From positions 2,647,001-2,711,000 of the forward strand of contig NZ_JAJDFY010000001.1 of NCBI RefSeq assembly GCF_024704365.1: a stretch of DNA of 64,000 nt, given 5' to 3'. Of this stretch, positions 1-20,148 are shown in pieces. The notes under the pieces are model-generated. The model was not told where the DNA came from, did no database searches, and was given only the letters and a program-made list of their open reading frames with translations. Origin of the DNA: Thermomonas sp. S9 (lineage in GTDB: Bacteria; Pseudomonadota; Gammaproteobacteria; Xanthomonadales; Xanthomonadaceae). The first letter of the stretch is position 1, and each line of letters opens with the position of its first letter. The translations under genes and the position numbers were made by a program.

Positions 1-644
1 ATCAGGAACGGCTTGTCGATCGCACGCTCCGGCTCCGGAATCCAGGTGTCCAGCGCATCCACCAGCTTGATGATCGACGGCACGCCGATCTCCGACTGGT
101 CGCCTTCCAGCGCCAGGCGCGCCGAACCCGCAATGATCGGGGTGTCGTCGCCCGGGAAGTCGTACTTGCTCAGCAGCTCGCGGACCTCCATCTCCACCAG
201 CTCCAGCAGCTCCTTGTCGTCCACCATGTCCGCCTTGTTCAGGTAGACCACGATGTACGGCACGCCCACCTGCCGCGACAGCAGGATGTGCTCGCGGGTC
301 TGCGGCATCGGGCCGTCCGCCGCCGAGCACACCAGAATCGCGCCGTCCATCTGCGCCGCACCCGTGATCATGTTCTTCACGTAGTCGGCGTGGCCGGGGC
401 AGTCCACGTGCGCATAGTGGCGCGTCGGGCTCTCGTATTCCACGTGCGCCGTCGAGATCGTAATCCCGCGCGCCTTCTCTTCCGGCGCCGCGTCGATCGC
501 GTCGTACGCCTTGAACTCACCACCGAAACGCTCCGCGCCCACCTTCGTCAGCGCCGCCGTCAGCGTCGTCTTGCCGTGGTCCACGTGGCCAATCGTGCCC
601 ACGTTCACGTGGGGCTTGGTGCGCTCGAACTTACCCTTTGCCAT
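1..644 (-). CDS. tuf: Elongation factor Tu, outer copy (C-terminal part cut by window edge)
   Basis: EF-Tu delivers aminoacyl-tRNA to the ribosome in a GTP-dependent way. The visible N-terminal ~214 residues carry GHVDHGKT (P-loop), DCPGHADY (G3) and NKAD (G4). The ATG lies at 642-644. It is the last gene of the str group, 96 bp after fusA. Compared with the full copy at 16791-17981, I see only two differences over 644 nt (position 294 against 17631, and 450 against 17787), both silent third-base changes. The similarity ends at the start codon, as expected for gene conversion between duplicate tuf genes. Confidence 0.97.
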   Translation of the reverse strand, partial: MAKGKFERTKPHVNVGTIGHVDHGKTTLTAALTKVGAERFGGEFKAYDAIDAAPEEKARGITISTAHVEYESPTRHYAHVDCPGHADYVKNMITGAAQMDGAILVCSAADGPMPQTREHILLSRQVGVPYIVVYLNKADMVDDKELLELVEMEVRELLSKYDFPGDDTPIIAGSARLALEGDQSEIGVPSIIKLVDALDTWIPEPERAIDKPFL

Positions 645-740
645 GGTTTGAAACTCCGAAAATTGGGGATTGGAAACTGGAAATGCGAACCCGGATGCCG
701 GAAGCACGCGCTGCGGCTCCCGGCTGCCGGACGGCGACCC

Positions 741-2864
<2,124 letters not shown>

Positions 2865-2997
2865 GGGAGCCTCTCAATGATTTCGGATTTCAGAATGACC
2901 GAAGACCGCCTCGCGGCGGCATCCGGAGTGTCGCGCCCCGTCCAGGGCCGCGGCGCGGGCGACGGACGATTCCGCCGCACCCGCAATCCCGCCGGGA

Positions 2998-3465
2998 TTA
3001 CCAGCGGTAGTGGGCGAACGCCTTGTTGGCGTCGGCCATGCGGTGGGTTTCCTCGCGCTTCTTGATCGCGCCGCCGCGGTTCTCGGAGGCATCGATCAGC
3101 TCGCCGGCCAACTTGCGCGGCATGCTGTTCTCGCCACGCTTGCGCGCGGACTCGATCAGCCAGCGCATCGCCAGCGCCATGCGACGCGAGGCGCGCACTT
3201 CGACCGGCACCTGGTAGGTGGCGCCGCCAACGCGGCGGGACTTCACCTCGACCGCTGGGGCGACGTTGCCCAGCGCCTTCTCGACCAGTTCGAGCGCGTT
3301 CGGGTTCTTTTCGCTGATGACATCCATCGCGCCGTACACGATCTTCTCGGCAACCGACTTCTTGCCGCTCTGCATCACCATGTTGATGAAGCGGGCGATG
3401 GTTTCGCTTCCGTGCTTCGGATCCGGCAGCACCGAACGCTGCGGGGTATTGCCTTTACGGGACAT
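2998..3465 (-). CDS. rpsG: 30S ribosomal protein S7
   Basis: Primary 16S rRNA-binding protein that nucleates the 30S head. I chose the ATG at 3463-3465 ([10 protein letters not shown]) rather than the upstream in-frame ATG because it gives the family length of 155 residues and has a purine-rich GAGAGAAG just upstream. The C-terminal end AHYRW is typical. The gene lies between rpsL and fusA; in related bacteria S7 also represses translation of the str operon. Confidence 0.97.
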   Translation of the reverse strand: MSRKGNTPQRSVLPDPKHGSETIARFINMVMQSGKKSVAEKIVYGAMDVISEKNPNALELVEKALGNVAPAVEVKSRRVGGATYQVPVEVRASRRMALAMRWLIESARKRGENSMPRKLAGELIDASENRGGAIKKREETHRMADANKAFAHYRW

Positions 3466-3552
3466 GTTGCTTCTCTCGTGGGGCGGGCGCCAGCCCACCG
3501 TTGATCTGCGTGGATGAACCTGTCTCCGGACGCTGCCGGGACGGCCCGCCTC

Positions 3553-3927
3553 TTACGACTTCGGACGCTTGGCGCCGTACTTCGAGCGCGCCTGCTTGCG
3601 CTTGGCGACGCCGGCGGCATCGAGCGAGCCGCGCACGGTGTGGTAGCGCACGCCCGGCAGATCCTTGACGCGGCCGCCACGGATCAGCACTACGCTGTGC
3701 TCCTGCAGGTTGTGCCCCTCGCCGCCGATGTACGAGATGACCTCGTAGCCGTTGGTCAGACGCACCTTGGCCACCTTGCGCAGCGCCGAGTTCGGCTTCT
3801 TCGGGGTAGTGGTGTACACGCGGGTGCAAACGCCGCGACGCTGCGGGCAGTTCGCCAGCGCCGGGGAGGCGCTCTTGTAGGTTTCCGGGCTGCGCGGCTT
3901 GCGCACGAGCTGGTTGATCGTTGCCAT
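3553..3927 (-). CDS. rpsL: 30S ribosomal protein S12
   Basis: Decoding-centre ribosomal protein and first gene of the str group. The start at 3925-3927 ([10 protein letters not shown]) gives exactly 124 residues, the bacterial standard. [12 protein letters not shown] and [13 protein letters not shown] contain lysine at the two positions (43 and 88, E. coli numbering) whose mutation gives streptomycin resistance, so the protein looks streptomycin-sensitive. Longer upstream in-frame starts have no S12-like sequence. Confidence 0.98.
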   Translation of the reverse strand: MATINQLVRKPRSPETYKSASPALANCPQRRGVCTRVYTTTPKKPNSALRKVAKVRLTNGYEVISYIGGEGHNLQEHSVVLIRGGRVKDLPGVRYHTVRGSLDAAGVAKRKQARSKYGAKRPKS

Positions 3928-4259
3928 TTCGGGGCTCAATTGGCGGGCGCAAGGCCCATATGGAGACAAACGCAGCCGGATGCTTGCGCAAGCCGGCCGA
4001 CCAAAACAAAAACACGGCCGGCGCAGGACCTTGCGGTCAAACGCAGCCATGTCGAAAAACCACGCCTTCCGCAGCAGCGACCGGACGTGATTGATCTGCG
4101 ATCCCGTCCGTCCTGGACCCAACACGAGGCGCGTCCTGCGTCCTCATTTGGTGATCTGGATGGCGCCAGGCCATCAAAAGCCGCGGAAGCATACACGCTC
4201 CGCGGCCCTGAAGCAAGCCCCGCCCAGGATTCCCGGACGGGGCGCGGCGACCGGCCGGC
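3928..4259. other. Intergenic region rpoC-rpsL (332 bp)
   Basis: Spacer between the end of rpoC and the start of rpsL, both on the minus strand. It holds a terminator-like hairpin near the rpoC end (4175-4206). It should also contain the str operon promoter, but I find no convincing -35/-10 pair. No protein gene is supported here. Confidence 0.7.
4175..4206 (-). terminator. Rho-independent terminator after rpoC
   Basis: Read on the minus strand, an 8-bp stem GCCGCGGA/TCCGCGGC closes an 11-nt loop and is followed at once by TTTTG. It lies about 55 bp past the rpoC stop codon and separates the rpoBC transcript from the str genes. The T run is short, so termination may be partial. Confidence 0.65.
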
Positions 4260-8477
<4,218 letters not shown>

Positions 8478-8548
8478 TGGGATTCTCCGGGTCGGGGGCA
8501 ATGGGTCTTGCGGTGCGGCGCGGCTTCAACGCCGCGCCGTCGCGAAAC

Positions 8549-12713
<4,165 letters not shown>

Positions 12714-12946
12714 GTCGCGTGCGCCTCGTCATGTTCGGCCGCGTATCCGCGGCCGGCGGGGAAATACAGGAACTGACAGTGGGAAGTCGCTGGTATTGCC
12801 GGCACCAGCACGCCCTCTCCCGCTACTTCCGACTGCCAACTCGGTGGTTCTGCAACAACGGTTTCCACAACGGCCAAAGGCCGGAGGCTTCCGCCCCCAG
12901 CCTTTGGTGGTCGCCAGCATGTGCAGCCCGGCGACGCAAGGACCGA
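12714..12946 (-). promoter_or_regulatory. rplL-rpoB intergenic attenuator/processing hairpin region
   Basis: The 233-bp spacer contains an inverted repeat, CCAAAGG (12874-12880) with CCTTTGG (12901-12907), enclosing a smaller CGGA/TCCG hairpin. No T run follows. In other gammaproteobacteria the same spacer holds an attenuator and an RNase III site that reduce rpoBC expression relative to the ribosomal proteins. That role is inferred here from position and structure. Confidence 0.45.
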
Positions 12947-13315
12947 TTACTTGATCTCGACGGTCGCGCCGGCGGCCTCGAGGTCCTTCTTCATCTTCTC
13001 GGCGTCTTCCTTCGACACGCCTTCCTTCACGGTGCCACCGGCCTCGGTGAGGTCCTTGGCTTCCTTCAGGCCCAGGCCGGTGATGGCGCGGACAGCCTTG
13101 ATCACCTCCACCTTCTTGTCGCCGGCGGTCTTCAGGATGACGTTGAACTCGGTCTGCTCTTCGACGGCGGCGACCGGACCGGCGGCGGCGACGGCCATCA
13201 CCGGGGCGGCGGCGGAGACACCGAACTTCTCTTCGATGGCCTTCACCAGCTCCATCACTTCCATCAGCGACTTGGCGGCGATGGCGTCGACGATCTGCTC
13301 GTTGGTCAGGGACAT
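12947..13315 (-). CDS. rplL: 50S ribosomal protein L7/L12
   Basis: Stalk protein that recruits translation GTPases. The 122-residue product has the N-terminal dimerisation helix, an alanine-rich hinge (residues ~35-55) and the globular C-terminal domain with [12 protein letters not shown]. It follows rplJ by 60 bp, the usual pairing in the L10-(L12)n stalk operon. Confidence 0.98.
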   Translation of the reverse strand: MSLTNEQIVDAIAAKSLMEVMELVKAIEEKFGVSAAAPVMAVAAAGPVAAVEEQTEFNVILKTAGDKKVEVIKAVRAITGLGLKEAKDLTEAGGTVKEGVSKEDAEKMKKDLEAAGATVEIK

Positions 13316-13375
13316 TGCGATTACCTCTGGATATGTTTCGTTTGGATGGGGAACGTTGTCAGGATCGGACGCGCA

Positions 13376-13912
13376 TCAGGCCGGCTCGGCCTGTGCCCCG
13401 GCTTCCACCGGGGCCACATCGCCACCGCCCTGCTTGTCGGCGACGGCCTTGACCGCGCGGGCGAACATCGCCGCCGGCTCGGCCAGCACGCGGGCCAGCA
13501 TGGCAAGGGCCTGGTCGCGGGTCGGCAGGGATGCCAGGACCTCGACGTGGCTGGCCGGGTACTGCTGGCCACCGACGACGACGACCTTGGGCTGCAGCTT
13601 GTCGTTGCCCTTCGCGAACTCCTTGATCAGACGCCCGGCGGCGCCGGGTTCCTCGGTCGAGAACGCGTACAGCAGCGGACCCACGAGGGAATCCTTCGCC
13701 ACTTCGTACTCGGTGCCGGTGACGGCGCGCACGGCCAGCGTGTTCTTCACAACCTTCAGGAACACGCCCGTCTCGCGGGCCTTCTTGCGCATCGCGGTCA
13801 TCTGCTCGACCGTGGTGCCGGCGTACTCGGCCGCGACCAGGGAGTGCGCGGTGGCGGCGACTTGCGCCACCTGTGCGACAACATCCTGTTTCTGGGACAG
13901 ATTGAGAGCCAT
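13376..13912 (-). CDS. rplJ: 50S ribosomal protein L10
   Basis: Base of the ribosomal stalk. The start at 13910-13912 ([10 protein letters not shown]) gives 178 residues, and a GAGGAGTG ribosome-binding site lies just upstream. The N-terminal rRNA-binding domain and the C-terminal helix that binds L12 dimers are present. In related bacteria an L10-L12 complex binds the rplJ leader and represses translation; the long leader here fits that. Confidence 0.97.
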   Translation of the reverse strand: MALNLSQKQDVVAQVAQVAATAHSLVAAEYAGTTVEQMTAMRKKARETGVFLKVVKNTLAVRAVTGTEYEVAKDSLVGPLLYAFSTEEPGAAGRLIKEFAKGNDKLQPKVVVVGGQQYPASHVEVLASLPTRDQALAMLARVLAEPAAMFARAVKAVADKQGGGDVAPVEAGAQAEPA

Positions 13913-14261
13913 AGTCACTCCTCGATTGAACGCCGCCCGCGGCTCCTGCCGCTGGCGGTCCTGGGCAATGCCGGTCCGTGGCATCGGGGATGTAAGGTCA
14001 TCCCGGCGGTGGCCATCCAGAGCTGTCTTGGTCCAAAACATTCCAGAAGGGCATCACCATCTACGCAGGCCCCCCTCACGGGGGTGGATTAAGCGATCCC
14101 GCCTTCGGCAACGGCGATTCCATGCCGTGTGAGCATCCCTGCCCGTCGTTGCCACGCGCGGACCGCACCTGCGGTCTTTGACGGCTTCCGCCGCGACGGA
14201 TCGCGGCGGGGCCTTCAAAATTTCGAAGCACCGCGCCGCCGGGACGACGCGGCTTGCAGCA
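13913..14261 (-). promoter_or_regulatory. rplA-rplJ intergenic region, probable L10 leader
   Basis: A 349-bp spacer with no supported gene. Two perfect hairpins lie just after rplA: CCGCCGCGA/TCGCGGCGG with a 4-nt loop (14188-14209) and GACCGCA/TGCGGTC (14161-14176). Neither has a T run. The following ~200 nt before the rplJ ribosome-binding site is where the L10-binding leader RNA is found in Gammaproteobacteria. I infer the leader from position and cannot confirm its kink-turn by eye. Confidence 0.5.
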
Positions 14262-14960
14262 TTACTTCAGGCTCAGCGAAGCCTGGTCCACGGTGACACC
14301 GGGGCCCATGGTGGAGCTGAGCGAAATCTTCTGCAGGTAGGTGCCCTTCGAGGCCGCCGGCTTGGCCTTGATCAGGTCCAGCAGCAGCGCCTGCAGATTG
14401 CCCTTCAGCGCATCGTTCTCGAAATTGGCCTTGCCGATGGTGCAGTGGATGATGCCGGCCTTGTCGGTGCGGTAGCGCACCTGGCCCGCCTTGGCGTTCT
14501 TCACCGCCTCGGCCGGGTTCGGCGACACGGTACCGACCTTCGGGTTCGGCATCAGGCCGCGCGGGCCCAGCACCTGGCCGAGCTTGCCGACCACGCGCAT
14601 CGCGTCCGGGGTGGCGATCACCACGTCGTAGTTCAGGTCGCCGGCGGTCATCTTCTCCGCCAGATCGTCCATGCCCACCACGTCGGCGCCAGCGGCCAGG
14701 GCCTCGTCGGCCTTGGCGCCCGCCGGGCAGAACACCGCCACGCGCACGGACTTGCCGGTGCCCGCCGGCAGCACGGTGGAGCCACGCACCTGCTGGTCGG
14801 ACTTCTTGGCATCCACGCCCAGGCGCACGGCCACGTCGATCGCCTCGACGAACCTGGCCTTGCTGTGCTCCTTGACGATCTTCAGGGCTTCATCGATCGC
14901 ATAGGCCTTGCCGGGGACGGTCGCGGCCTGGATCGCCTTCTGTCGCTTGTTCAGTGCCAT
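14262..14960 (-). CDS. rplA: 50S ribosomal protein L1
   Basis: L1-stalk protein that helps release deacylated tRNA. The 232-residue product has the expected length, including [17 protein letters not shown] in the rRNA-binding domain. Its ATG (14958-14960) is 4 nt after the rplK stop, so the two are translationally coupled. In other bacteria L1 represses the rplKA mRNA. Confidence 0.98.
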   Translation of the reverse strand: MALNKRQKAIQAATVPGKAYAIDEALKIVKEHSKARFVEAIDVAVRLGVDAKKSDQQVRGSTVLPAGTGKSVRVAVFCPAGAKADEALAAGADVVGMDDLAEKMTAGDLNYDVVIATPDAMRVVGKLGQVLGPRGLMPNPKVGTVSPNPAEAVKNAKAGQVRYRTDKAGIIHCTIGKANFENDALKGNLQALLLDLIKAKPAASKGTYLQKISLSSTMGPGVTVDQASLSLK

Positions 14961-14964
14961 CGTC

Positions 14965-15394
14965 TCAACCCTCCACCACCAGACCCATGGAACGGGCCGA
15001 GCCCGCGATCGTGCGCACCGCCGCGTCGAGGTCGGCCGCGGTCAGATCGGGCTCCTTCGCCTTGGCGATGTCCTCGAGCCTGCTTGCGGGTGACCTTGCC
15101 CACCTTCTCGGTGTTCGGGCGCTTGGAGCCGGAAGTGATGCCGGCCGCCTTCTTCAGCAGCACCGTGGCCGGCGTGCTCTTGGTGACGAAGGTGAAGGTA
15201 CGGTCGGAATAGGCCGTGATGATGACCGGGGTCGGCAGACCCGGCTCGAGCTTGGAGGTCGCGGCGTTGAACGCCTTGCAGAACTCCATGATGTTCAGGC
15301 CGCGCTGGCCCAGCGCGGGACCGACCGGCGGGCTCGGGTTGGCCTGCCCGGCCTTGACCTGCAGCTTGATGTAGCCGACTACTTTCTTTGCCAT
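14965..15394 (-). CDS. rplK: 50S ribosomal protein L11 (single-base frameshift in this sequence)
   Basis: L11 forms the GTPase-associated centre and is needed for RelA activation on the ribosome. The reading frame from 15394 is normal to KVGKVTRKQ, then breaks at 15073-15086. Removing one base gives [11 protein letters not shown] and restores the frame through GLVVEG to a TGA at 14965. The corrected protein has 142 residues, the exact family length, which supports a sequence error. The inserted base lies in the same 14-nt context as the rpoB insertion. Confidence 0.96.
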
Positions 15395-15590
15395 TTTCGG
15401 GAGTCTCCGGGTGCAAACGCCTGGCGTGCAGGCTCCCCATCGGACCGGGAACGATCATCCAGCCACCGCGCGTCCCGGCATCGCACGGCGGAAATTCCAT
15501 TGGCGGCAACGGCCGCACGCGGCGGCCGGCTGCGGTTGCTCCCGAGAGGGAGCCGATAAGTATAGCAGCCCCGCGGCAGCGGCGTCCAGA
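15395..15590 (-). promoter_or_regulatory. rplK promoter and leader
   Basis: On the minus strand a -35 TGGACG (15583-15588) and a -10 TATACT (15559-15564) are separated by 18 bp, overlapping the end of nusG. The ~160-nt leader begins with the hairpin GCTCCC/GGGAGC (15539-15553), followed by GC-rich inverted repeats. This matches the separate promoter known for the rplKAJL-rpoBC unit. The -10 is strong and the -35 moderate. Confidence 0.7.
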
Positions 15591-16166
15591 TCAGGCCTTC
15601 TCGACCTGCCCGAACTCCAGTTCGACGGGGGTGGATCGACCAAAGATCAGCACCGCCACCCGCAGGCGGCTCTTCTCGTAGTTGATCTCCTCGACCACGC
15701 CATTGAAGTCGTTGAACGGGCCATCCACCACCCGCACCATCTGACCCGGTTCGAACAGGACCTTCGGCTTCGGCTTCTCGACGCCGTCCTGCACGCGCTG
15801 CAGGATGGCATCGGCCTCCTCGTCGCGGATCGGCAATGGGCGGTCGGCGGTGCCGCCGATGAACCCCATCACCTTCGGGGTTTCCTTGACCAGATGCCAG
15901 GACTCATTGTCCATGCGCGGGATGCCATCCTCGACATGGGTGGCGATCTGCACCAGCACGTAGCCCGGGAAGAACTTGCGCTCGGAACGGCGCTTCTGCC
16001 CGGCACGCATCTCCACCACTTCCTCGGTGGGCACCAGCACCTCGCCGAAGCGATCCTGCATGCCCATCCGCGCGATGCGGTCGCGCAGGGCCTGCGCCAC
16101 CGACTTCTCGAAGCCGGAATAGGCGTGCACCACGTACCAGCGCTTGTGGACTTCGGTATTGCTCAC
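15591..16166 (-). CDS. nusG: Transcription termination/antitermination protein NusG
   Basis: Processivity factor that binds RNA polymerase and links it to Rho or the ribosome. The product has the NGN domain ([16 protein letters not shown]) and a KOW domain near the C-terminus ([19 protein letters not shown]). I prefer the GTG start at 16164-16166, which has GGAGA five bases upstream; an ATG at 16176-16178 overlapping the secE stop is an alternative adding four residues. It pairs with secE as in most bacteria. Confidence 0.96.
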   Translation of the reverse strand: MSNTEVHKRWYVVHAYSGFEKSVAQALRDRIARMGMQDRFGEVLVPTEEVVEMRAGQKRRSERKFFPGYVLVQIATHVEDGIPRMDNESWHLVKETPKVMGFIGGTADRPLPIRDEEADAILQRVQDGVEKPKPKVLFEPGQMVRVVDGPFNDFNGVVEEINYEKSRLRVAVLIFGRSTPVELEFGQVEKA

Positions 16167-16177
16167 GGCATTCTCCA

Positions 16178-16561
16178 TCAGGAACCAAGCAGCGTCTTGA
16201 CGCCAAGCTGGATGACCCAGTCGAAGGCCGCCAGGATCAGGCTGATGGCGATGACCGCGATGACCACGATCCACATCGTCCGGGTCGCCTCCTGACGGGT
16301 CGGCCAGACCACCTTGCGCAGCTCGAAGCGGGACTCGGACAGGAACTCGCGCACCCGCCTGCCCGCGCCGGTCAGCAGGAACACCCAGCCACCCAGCCCC
16401 AGCCCCGCCAGCACAGCCAGTACCCGCACCACGCCTGGCAGCACACCATCATCGAACCAGTAATAGACGAACACGCCCGCCGCGACCAGCAGCGCGGCCA
16501 GCACGTACTTGACGATGTCCGCGGAACCTGCGGACGGACGGGGCAGCGAATTGCTGGTCAA
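16178..16561 (-). CDS. secE: Preprotein translocase subunit SecE
   Basis: Essential clamp of the SecYEG translocon in the inner membrane. The reading frame contains no ATG between the tRNA-Trp gene and the conserved domain, so I take the TTG at 16559-16561 as start, giving 127 residues with a GAGAG ribosome-binding site. Two hydrophobic helices precede the conserved [14 protein letters not shown] amphipathic segment, followed by the last transmembrane helix. This three-helix form is usual for gammaproteobacterial SecE. The start codon is the least certain part. Confidence 0.93.
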   Translation of the reverse strand: MTSNSLPRPSAGSADIVKYVLAALLVAAGVFVYYWFDDGVLPGVVRVLAVLAGLGLGGWVFLLTGAGRRVREFLSESRFELRKVVWPTRQEATRTMWIVVIAVIAISLILAAFDWVIQLGVKTLLGS

Positions 16562-16614
16562 GGCGCGACTCTCTCTGGGCTTACTGGCCCGGAATGCGCG
16601 GGCGCTCCGGGAGG

Positions 16615-16690
<76 letters not shown>

Positions 16691-16710
16691 ATCGAAACTG
16701 CACTGTTCCC

Positions 16711-16744
16711 GAAAAAGGCAACGGCGGCTTGCGCCGCCTGCCTT
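16711..16744 (-). terminator. Rho-independent terminator after inner tuf
   Basis: On the minus strand the stem AAGGCA-GGCGGC pairs with GCCGCC-TGCCTT around a GCAA loop, with two unpaired bases (GT) in one arm, and runs into a TTTTT tract. It lies 47 bp past the tuf stop and before tRNA-Trp, so the tRNA-tuf transcript probably ends here and tRNA-Trp-secE-nusG is transcribed by read-through or its own promoter. Confidence 0.8.
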
Positions 16745-16790
16745 CACCCCAGCCCGTTCCCGCAGGCGGAAACGGGGGAAACGCAGGGGC

Positions 16791-17981
<1,191 letters not shown>

Positions 17982-18033
17982 GACTGCGTCTCGTTGGGTT
18001 TGCCTGCCGCGACAGGCGTGAGGTTGCGAATAA

Positions 18034-18109
18034 TGGTGCTCACGAATGGAATCGAACCATCGACCTCCTCCTTACCAAGGAGGTGCTCTACCGACTGAGC
18101 TACGTGAGC
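18034..18109 (-). tRNA. tRNA-Thr (anticodon GGT)
   Basis: 76-nt cloverleaf with acceptor GCTCACG/CGTGAGC, anticodon stem CCTCC/GGAGG around TTGGTAA, and an encoded CCA end. Last tRNA of the cluster before tuf. Confidence 0.97.
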
Positions 18110-18136
18110 AGGTTTTACGACAGGGCCGTGCAATGG

Positions 18137-18210
18137 TGGAGCGGGAGACGGGAATCGAACCCGCGCTAGTAGCTTGGAAGGCTACAGTTCTACCATTGAA
18201 CTACTCCCGC
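18137..18210 (-). tRNA. tRNA-Gly (anticodon TCC)
   Basis: 74-nt cloverleaf with acceptor GCGGGAG/CTCCCGC, anticodon stem GTAGC/GCTAC around CTTCCAA, and an encoded CCA end. Located between the tRNA-Tyr repeat array and tRNA-Thr. Confidence 0.97.
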
Positions 18211-18264
18211 ACCGGGAGCCCTGCTTGTTGCATCCCCGGCTGGTAAGGCCGGCGATCTTGGAGC

Positions 18265-18628
18265 TGGTGGAGGGAGGTGGATGGCGGCGGCGCTACGCGC
18301 CTTGGCCCTCCGGGCCGCGCCTTCGGCGCGCTCAGCAAGGCTGACGCCTTGCTGTCGAACCAGCGGTGGCTCTCATCCACCTCCAGTCCGCACCCTGCTA
18401 CAACCCGACACCTGGTCCAGCGACAATCCCTTGAGGCTGGTGGAGGGAGGTGGATGGCGGCGGCGCTACGCGCCTTGGCCCTCCGGGCCGCGCCTTCGGC
18501 GCGCTCAGCAAGGCTGACGCCTTGCTGTCGAACCAGCGGTGGCTCTCATCCACCTCCAGTCCGCACCCTGCTACAACCCGACACCTGGTCCAGCGACAAT
18601 CCCTTGAGGCTGGTGGAGGGAGGTGGAT
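18265..18628 (-). repeat. Tandem 173-bp repeats bearing tRNA-Tyr 3' tails
   Basis: Two direct 173-bp units (18265-18437 and 18438-18610), nearly identical by eye, lie immediately downstream of tRNA-Tyr. Each unit ends, in the direction of transcription, with the last 18 nt of the tRNA-Tyr gene (ATCCACCTCCCTCCACCA); the third copy of this tail is the tRNA itself. The gap between tRNA-Tyr and tRNA-Gly is therefore 400 bp instead of a few tens. Each unit also holds four consecutive hairpins. The plan parallels the 178-bp tRNA-tail repeats of the E. coli tyrT operon. No protein gene in the units is convincing. Confidence 0.93.
18462..18527 (-). other. Four-hairpin block in repeat unit
   Basis: Four perfect palindromic arms follow one another: GGCGC/GCGCC (18462-18474), GGCCC/GGGCC (18477-18489), GCGCC/GGCGC (18490-18502) and the 9-bp CAGCAAGGC/GCCTTGCTG (18506-18527). 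The same block recurs 173 bp away in the other unit. It could stabilise or process the tRNA transcript or act as a REP-like element; the function is not shown. Confidence 0.8.
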
Positions 18629-18696
18629 TCGAACCACCGAAGGCGTAAGCCAGCAGATTTACAGTCTGCCCCCGTTGGCCGCTTGGGTATCCCTCC
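18611..18696 (-). tRNA. tRNA-Tyr (anticodon GTA)
   Basis: 86-nt class II tRNA with acceptor GGAGGGA/TCCCTCC, anticodon stem GCAGA/TCTGC around CTGTAAA, a long variable arm and an encoded CCA end. It is the first gene of the tRNA-tuf operon, and its 3' end is reiterated in the downstream repeats. Confidence 0.97.
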
Positions 18697-18742
18697 GTAC
18701 ATCTCTCGATGCGGGGCGGTGAAGCCCCTCAAAGAGCCCGTT

Positions 18743-18771
18743 ATTGTTGCCGCCACTTGCAGCCATGTCAA
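18743..18771 (-). promoter_or_regulatory. Promoter of the tRNA-Tyr operon
   Basis: On the minus strand a perfect -35 TTGACA (18766-18771) and a -10 AACAAT (18743-18748) are separated by exactly 17 bp, about 46 bp before the tRNA. A GC-rich stretch follows the -10, as in stringently controlled stable-RNA promoters. Confidence 0.8.
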
Positions 18772-18822
18772 CACGGCGCACCGGGATTTTTCGCGGATGC
18801 CCCGCAGGCCGGCCCAGGCGCC

Positions 18823-19331
18823 TCAGCTGGCCGCGGGCGGCGCACGCACGTAATCGACGAAGGCGAAGGCCAGCGGGTGCGCGGCATCCGCCGGATGCAC
18901 GCTGCGCCCGACCTCCCGCCAGCGTCCCGGCGGCAGCGGCGGGAAGAACGCATCCGCCCCTCCACCGCCGTCTCGACATAGGTGAGATGCAGGTGGGTGG
19001 CCTGCGGCAGGGCCAGCGCGTACACCTGCGCCCCGCCGATCACGCACAGCTCGCTGGCGCCCGCCTCGGCGGCGAGCGCGCGCGCCTGCTCCAGCGAGGC
19101 CACCGCCTGCATCTCGGGGAACGGCACCTGCCCGCCACGGGTCAGCACCAGGTTGCGCCGCCCCGGCAACGCCCGCCCCAGCGACTCGGCGGTACGCCGC
19201 CCCATCAGCACCGGCTTGCCCAGCGTGAGCAATCTGAACCGCTTGAAATCGTCCGGCAAATGCCAGGGCAAGGCGTTGCCGCGACCGATGGCCCGGTTGC
19301 GGTCCAGCGCGGCGATCAGCGAGAGGCGCAT
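18823..19331 (-). CDS. folA: Dihydrofolate reductase (single-base frameshift in this sequence)
   Basis: Reduces dihydrofolate to tetrahydrofolate, the partner step to ThyA encoded just upstream. The start MRLSLIAALDRNRAIG carries the typical substrate/NADPH pocket; GNALPWHLPDDFKRF and GKPVLMGRRTAES follow. The frame breaks at about 18954-18961 after LTYVETAVEG; adding one base joins it to ADAFFPPLPPGRW and the end FVDYVRAPPAAS. The corrected length is ~169 residues, normal for FolA. An ATG at 19344-19346 could add five residues. Confidence 0.92.
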
Positions 19332-19353
19332 ATCGGCAGCAGGCATGGTCGGC

Positions 19354-20148
19354 TCACACCGCCACCGGCGCCTTGATCGCCGGCCACGGATCATAGCCTT
19401 CGATCGCGATGTCCTCGTAGCGGAAGCCGAAGATGTCACGCACATCCGGATTCAGCCTCAGCACCGGCAGCGGGCGCGGCTGGCGCGCCAGCTGCGCGCG
19501 CGCCTGGTCGAAGTGGTTGGTATACAGGTGGGCATCGCCCAGGGTATGCACGAAATCGCCCACGCCCAGCCCGCACACCTGCGCCACCATATGGGTCAGC
19601 AGCGCGTAGCTGGCGATGTTGAACGGCACGCCGAGGAAGATGTCGCCGCTGCGCTGGTACAGCTGGCAGCTCAGGCGGCCATCCGCGACATAGAATTGGA
19701 ACAGGGTGTGGCAGGGCTGCAGCGCCATCTTCGGCAGGTCGGCCACGTTCCAGGCGGAGACGATCAGACGGCGCGAATCGGGATTGCGGCGGATTTCCTC
19801 GACCACCCAGCGGATCTGGTCGAAGGTCTGCCCGTTAGCGCCTTCCCAGCTGCGCCACTGCTTGCCATACACCGGCCCCAGCTCGCCGTCCGCATCCGCC
19901 CACTCGTCCCAGATCGAAACCTTGTTGGCCTTCAGGTAGGCGATGTTGGTGCTGCCCTGCAGGAACCACAGCAGCTCGTGGATGATCGAGCGCAGGTGCA
20001 ACTTTTTGGTGGTGACCAGCGGGAAGCCTTCGCGCAGGTCGAAGCGCATCTGCCAGCCGAACACGCTGCGAGTGCCGGTGCCGGTGCGGTCGGCCTTGTC
20101 GGTACCGCGCTCCAGCACGTGGCCCAGCAGGTCGAGGTACTGCCTCAC
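19354..20148 (-). CDS. thyA: Thymidylate synthase
   Basis: Converts dUMP to dTMP using methylenetetrahydrofolate. The GTG start (20146-20148) overlaps the lgt stop by 4 nt and gives 264 residues, the E. coli length. The active-site segment [13 protein letters not shown] contains the nucleophilic cysteine; [12 protein letters not shown] and [11 protein letters not shown] are also conserved. It is coupled with lgt upstream and folA downstream, a frequent arrangement in Gammaproteobacteria. Confidence 0.98.
   Translation of the reverse strand: MRQYLDLLGHVLERGTDKADRTGTGTRSVFGWQMRFDLREGFPLVTTKKLHLRSIIHELLWFLQGSTNIAYLKANKVSIWDEWADADGELGPVYGKQWRSWEGANGQTFDQIRWVVEEIRRNPDSRRLIVSAWNVADLPKMALQPCHTLFQFYVADGRLSCQLYQRSGDIFLGVPFNIASYALLTHMVAQVCGLGVGDFVHTLGDAHLYTNHFDQARAQLARQPRPLPVLRLNPDVRDIFGFRYEDIAIEGYDPWPAIKAPVAV

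Noticed and set aside
18281-18517. Arg/Ala-rich small open frames inside the tRNA-tail repeats, reminiscent of the protamine-like Tpr frame of E. coli tyrT
   Set aside because: They run on the strand opposite the tRNA transcript, no ribosome-binding site was noted, and the composition is explained by the GC-rich hairpins.
18265-18628. Possible CRISPR array
   Set aside because: Only two 173-bp direct repeats with no variable spacers; the tRNA-tail explanation accounts for the pattern.
18611-18696. tRNA-Tyr 3' tail as a prophage/integrative-element attachment site
   Set aside because: The duplicated tails are only 173 bp apart and no integrase or cargo lies between them.
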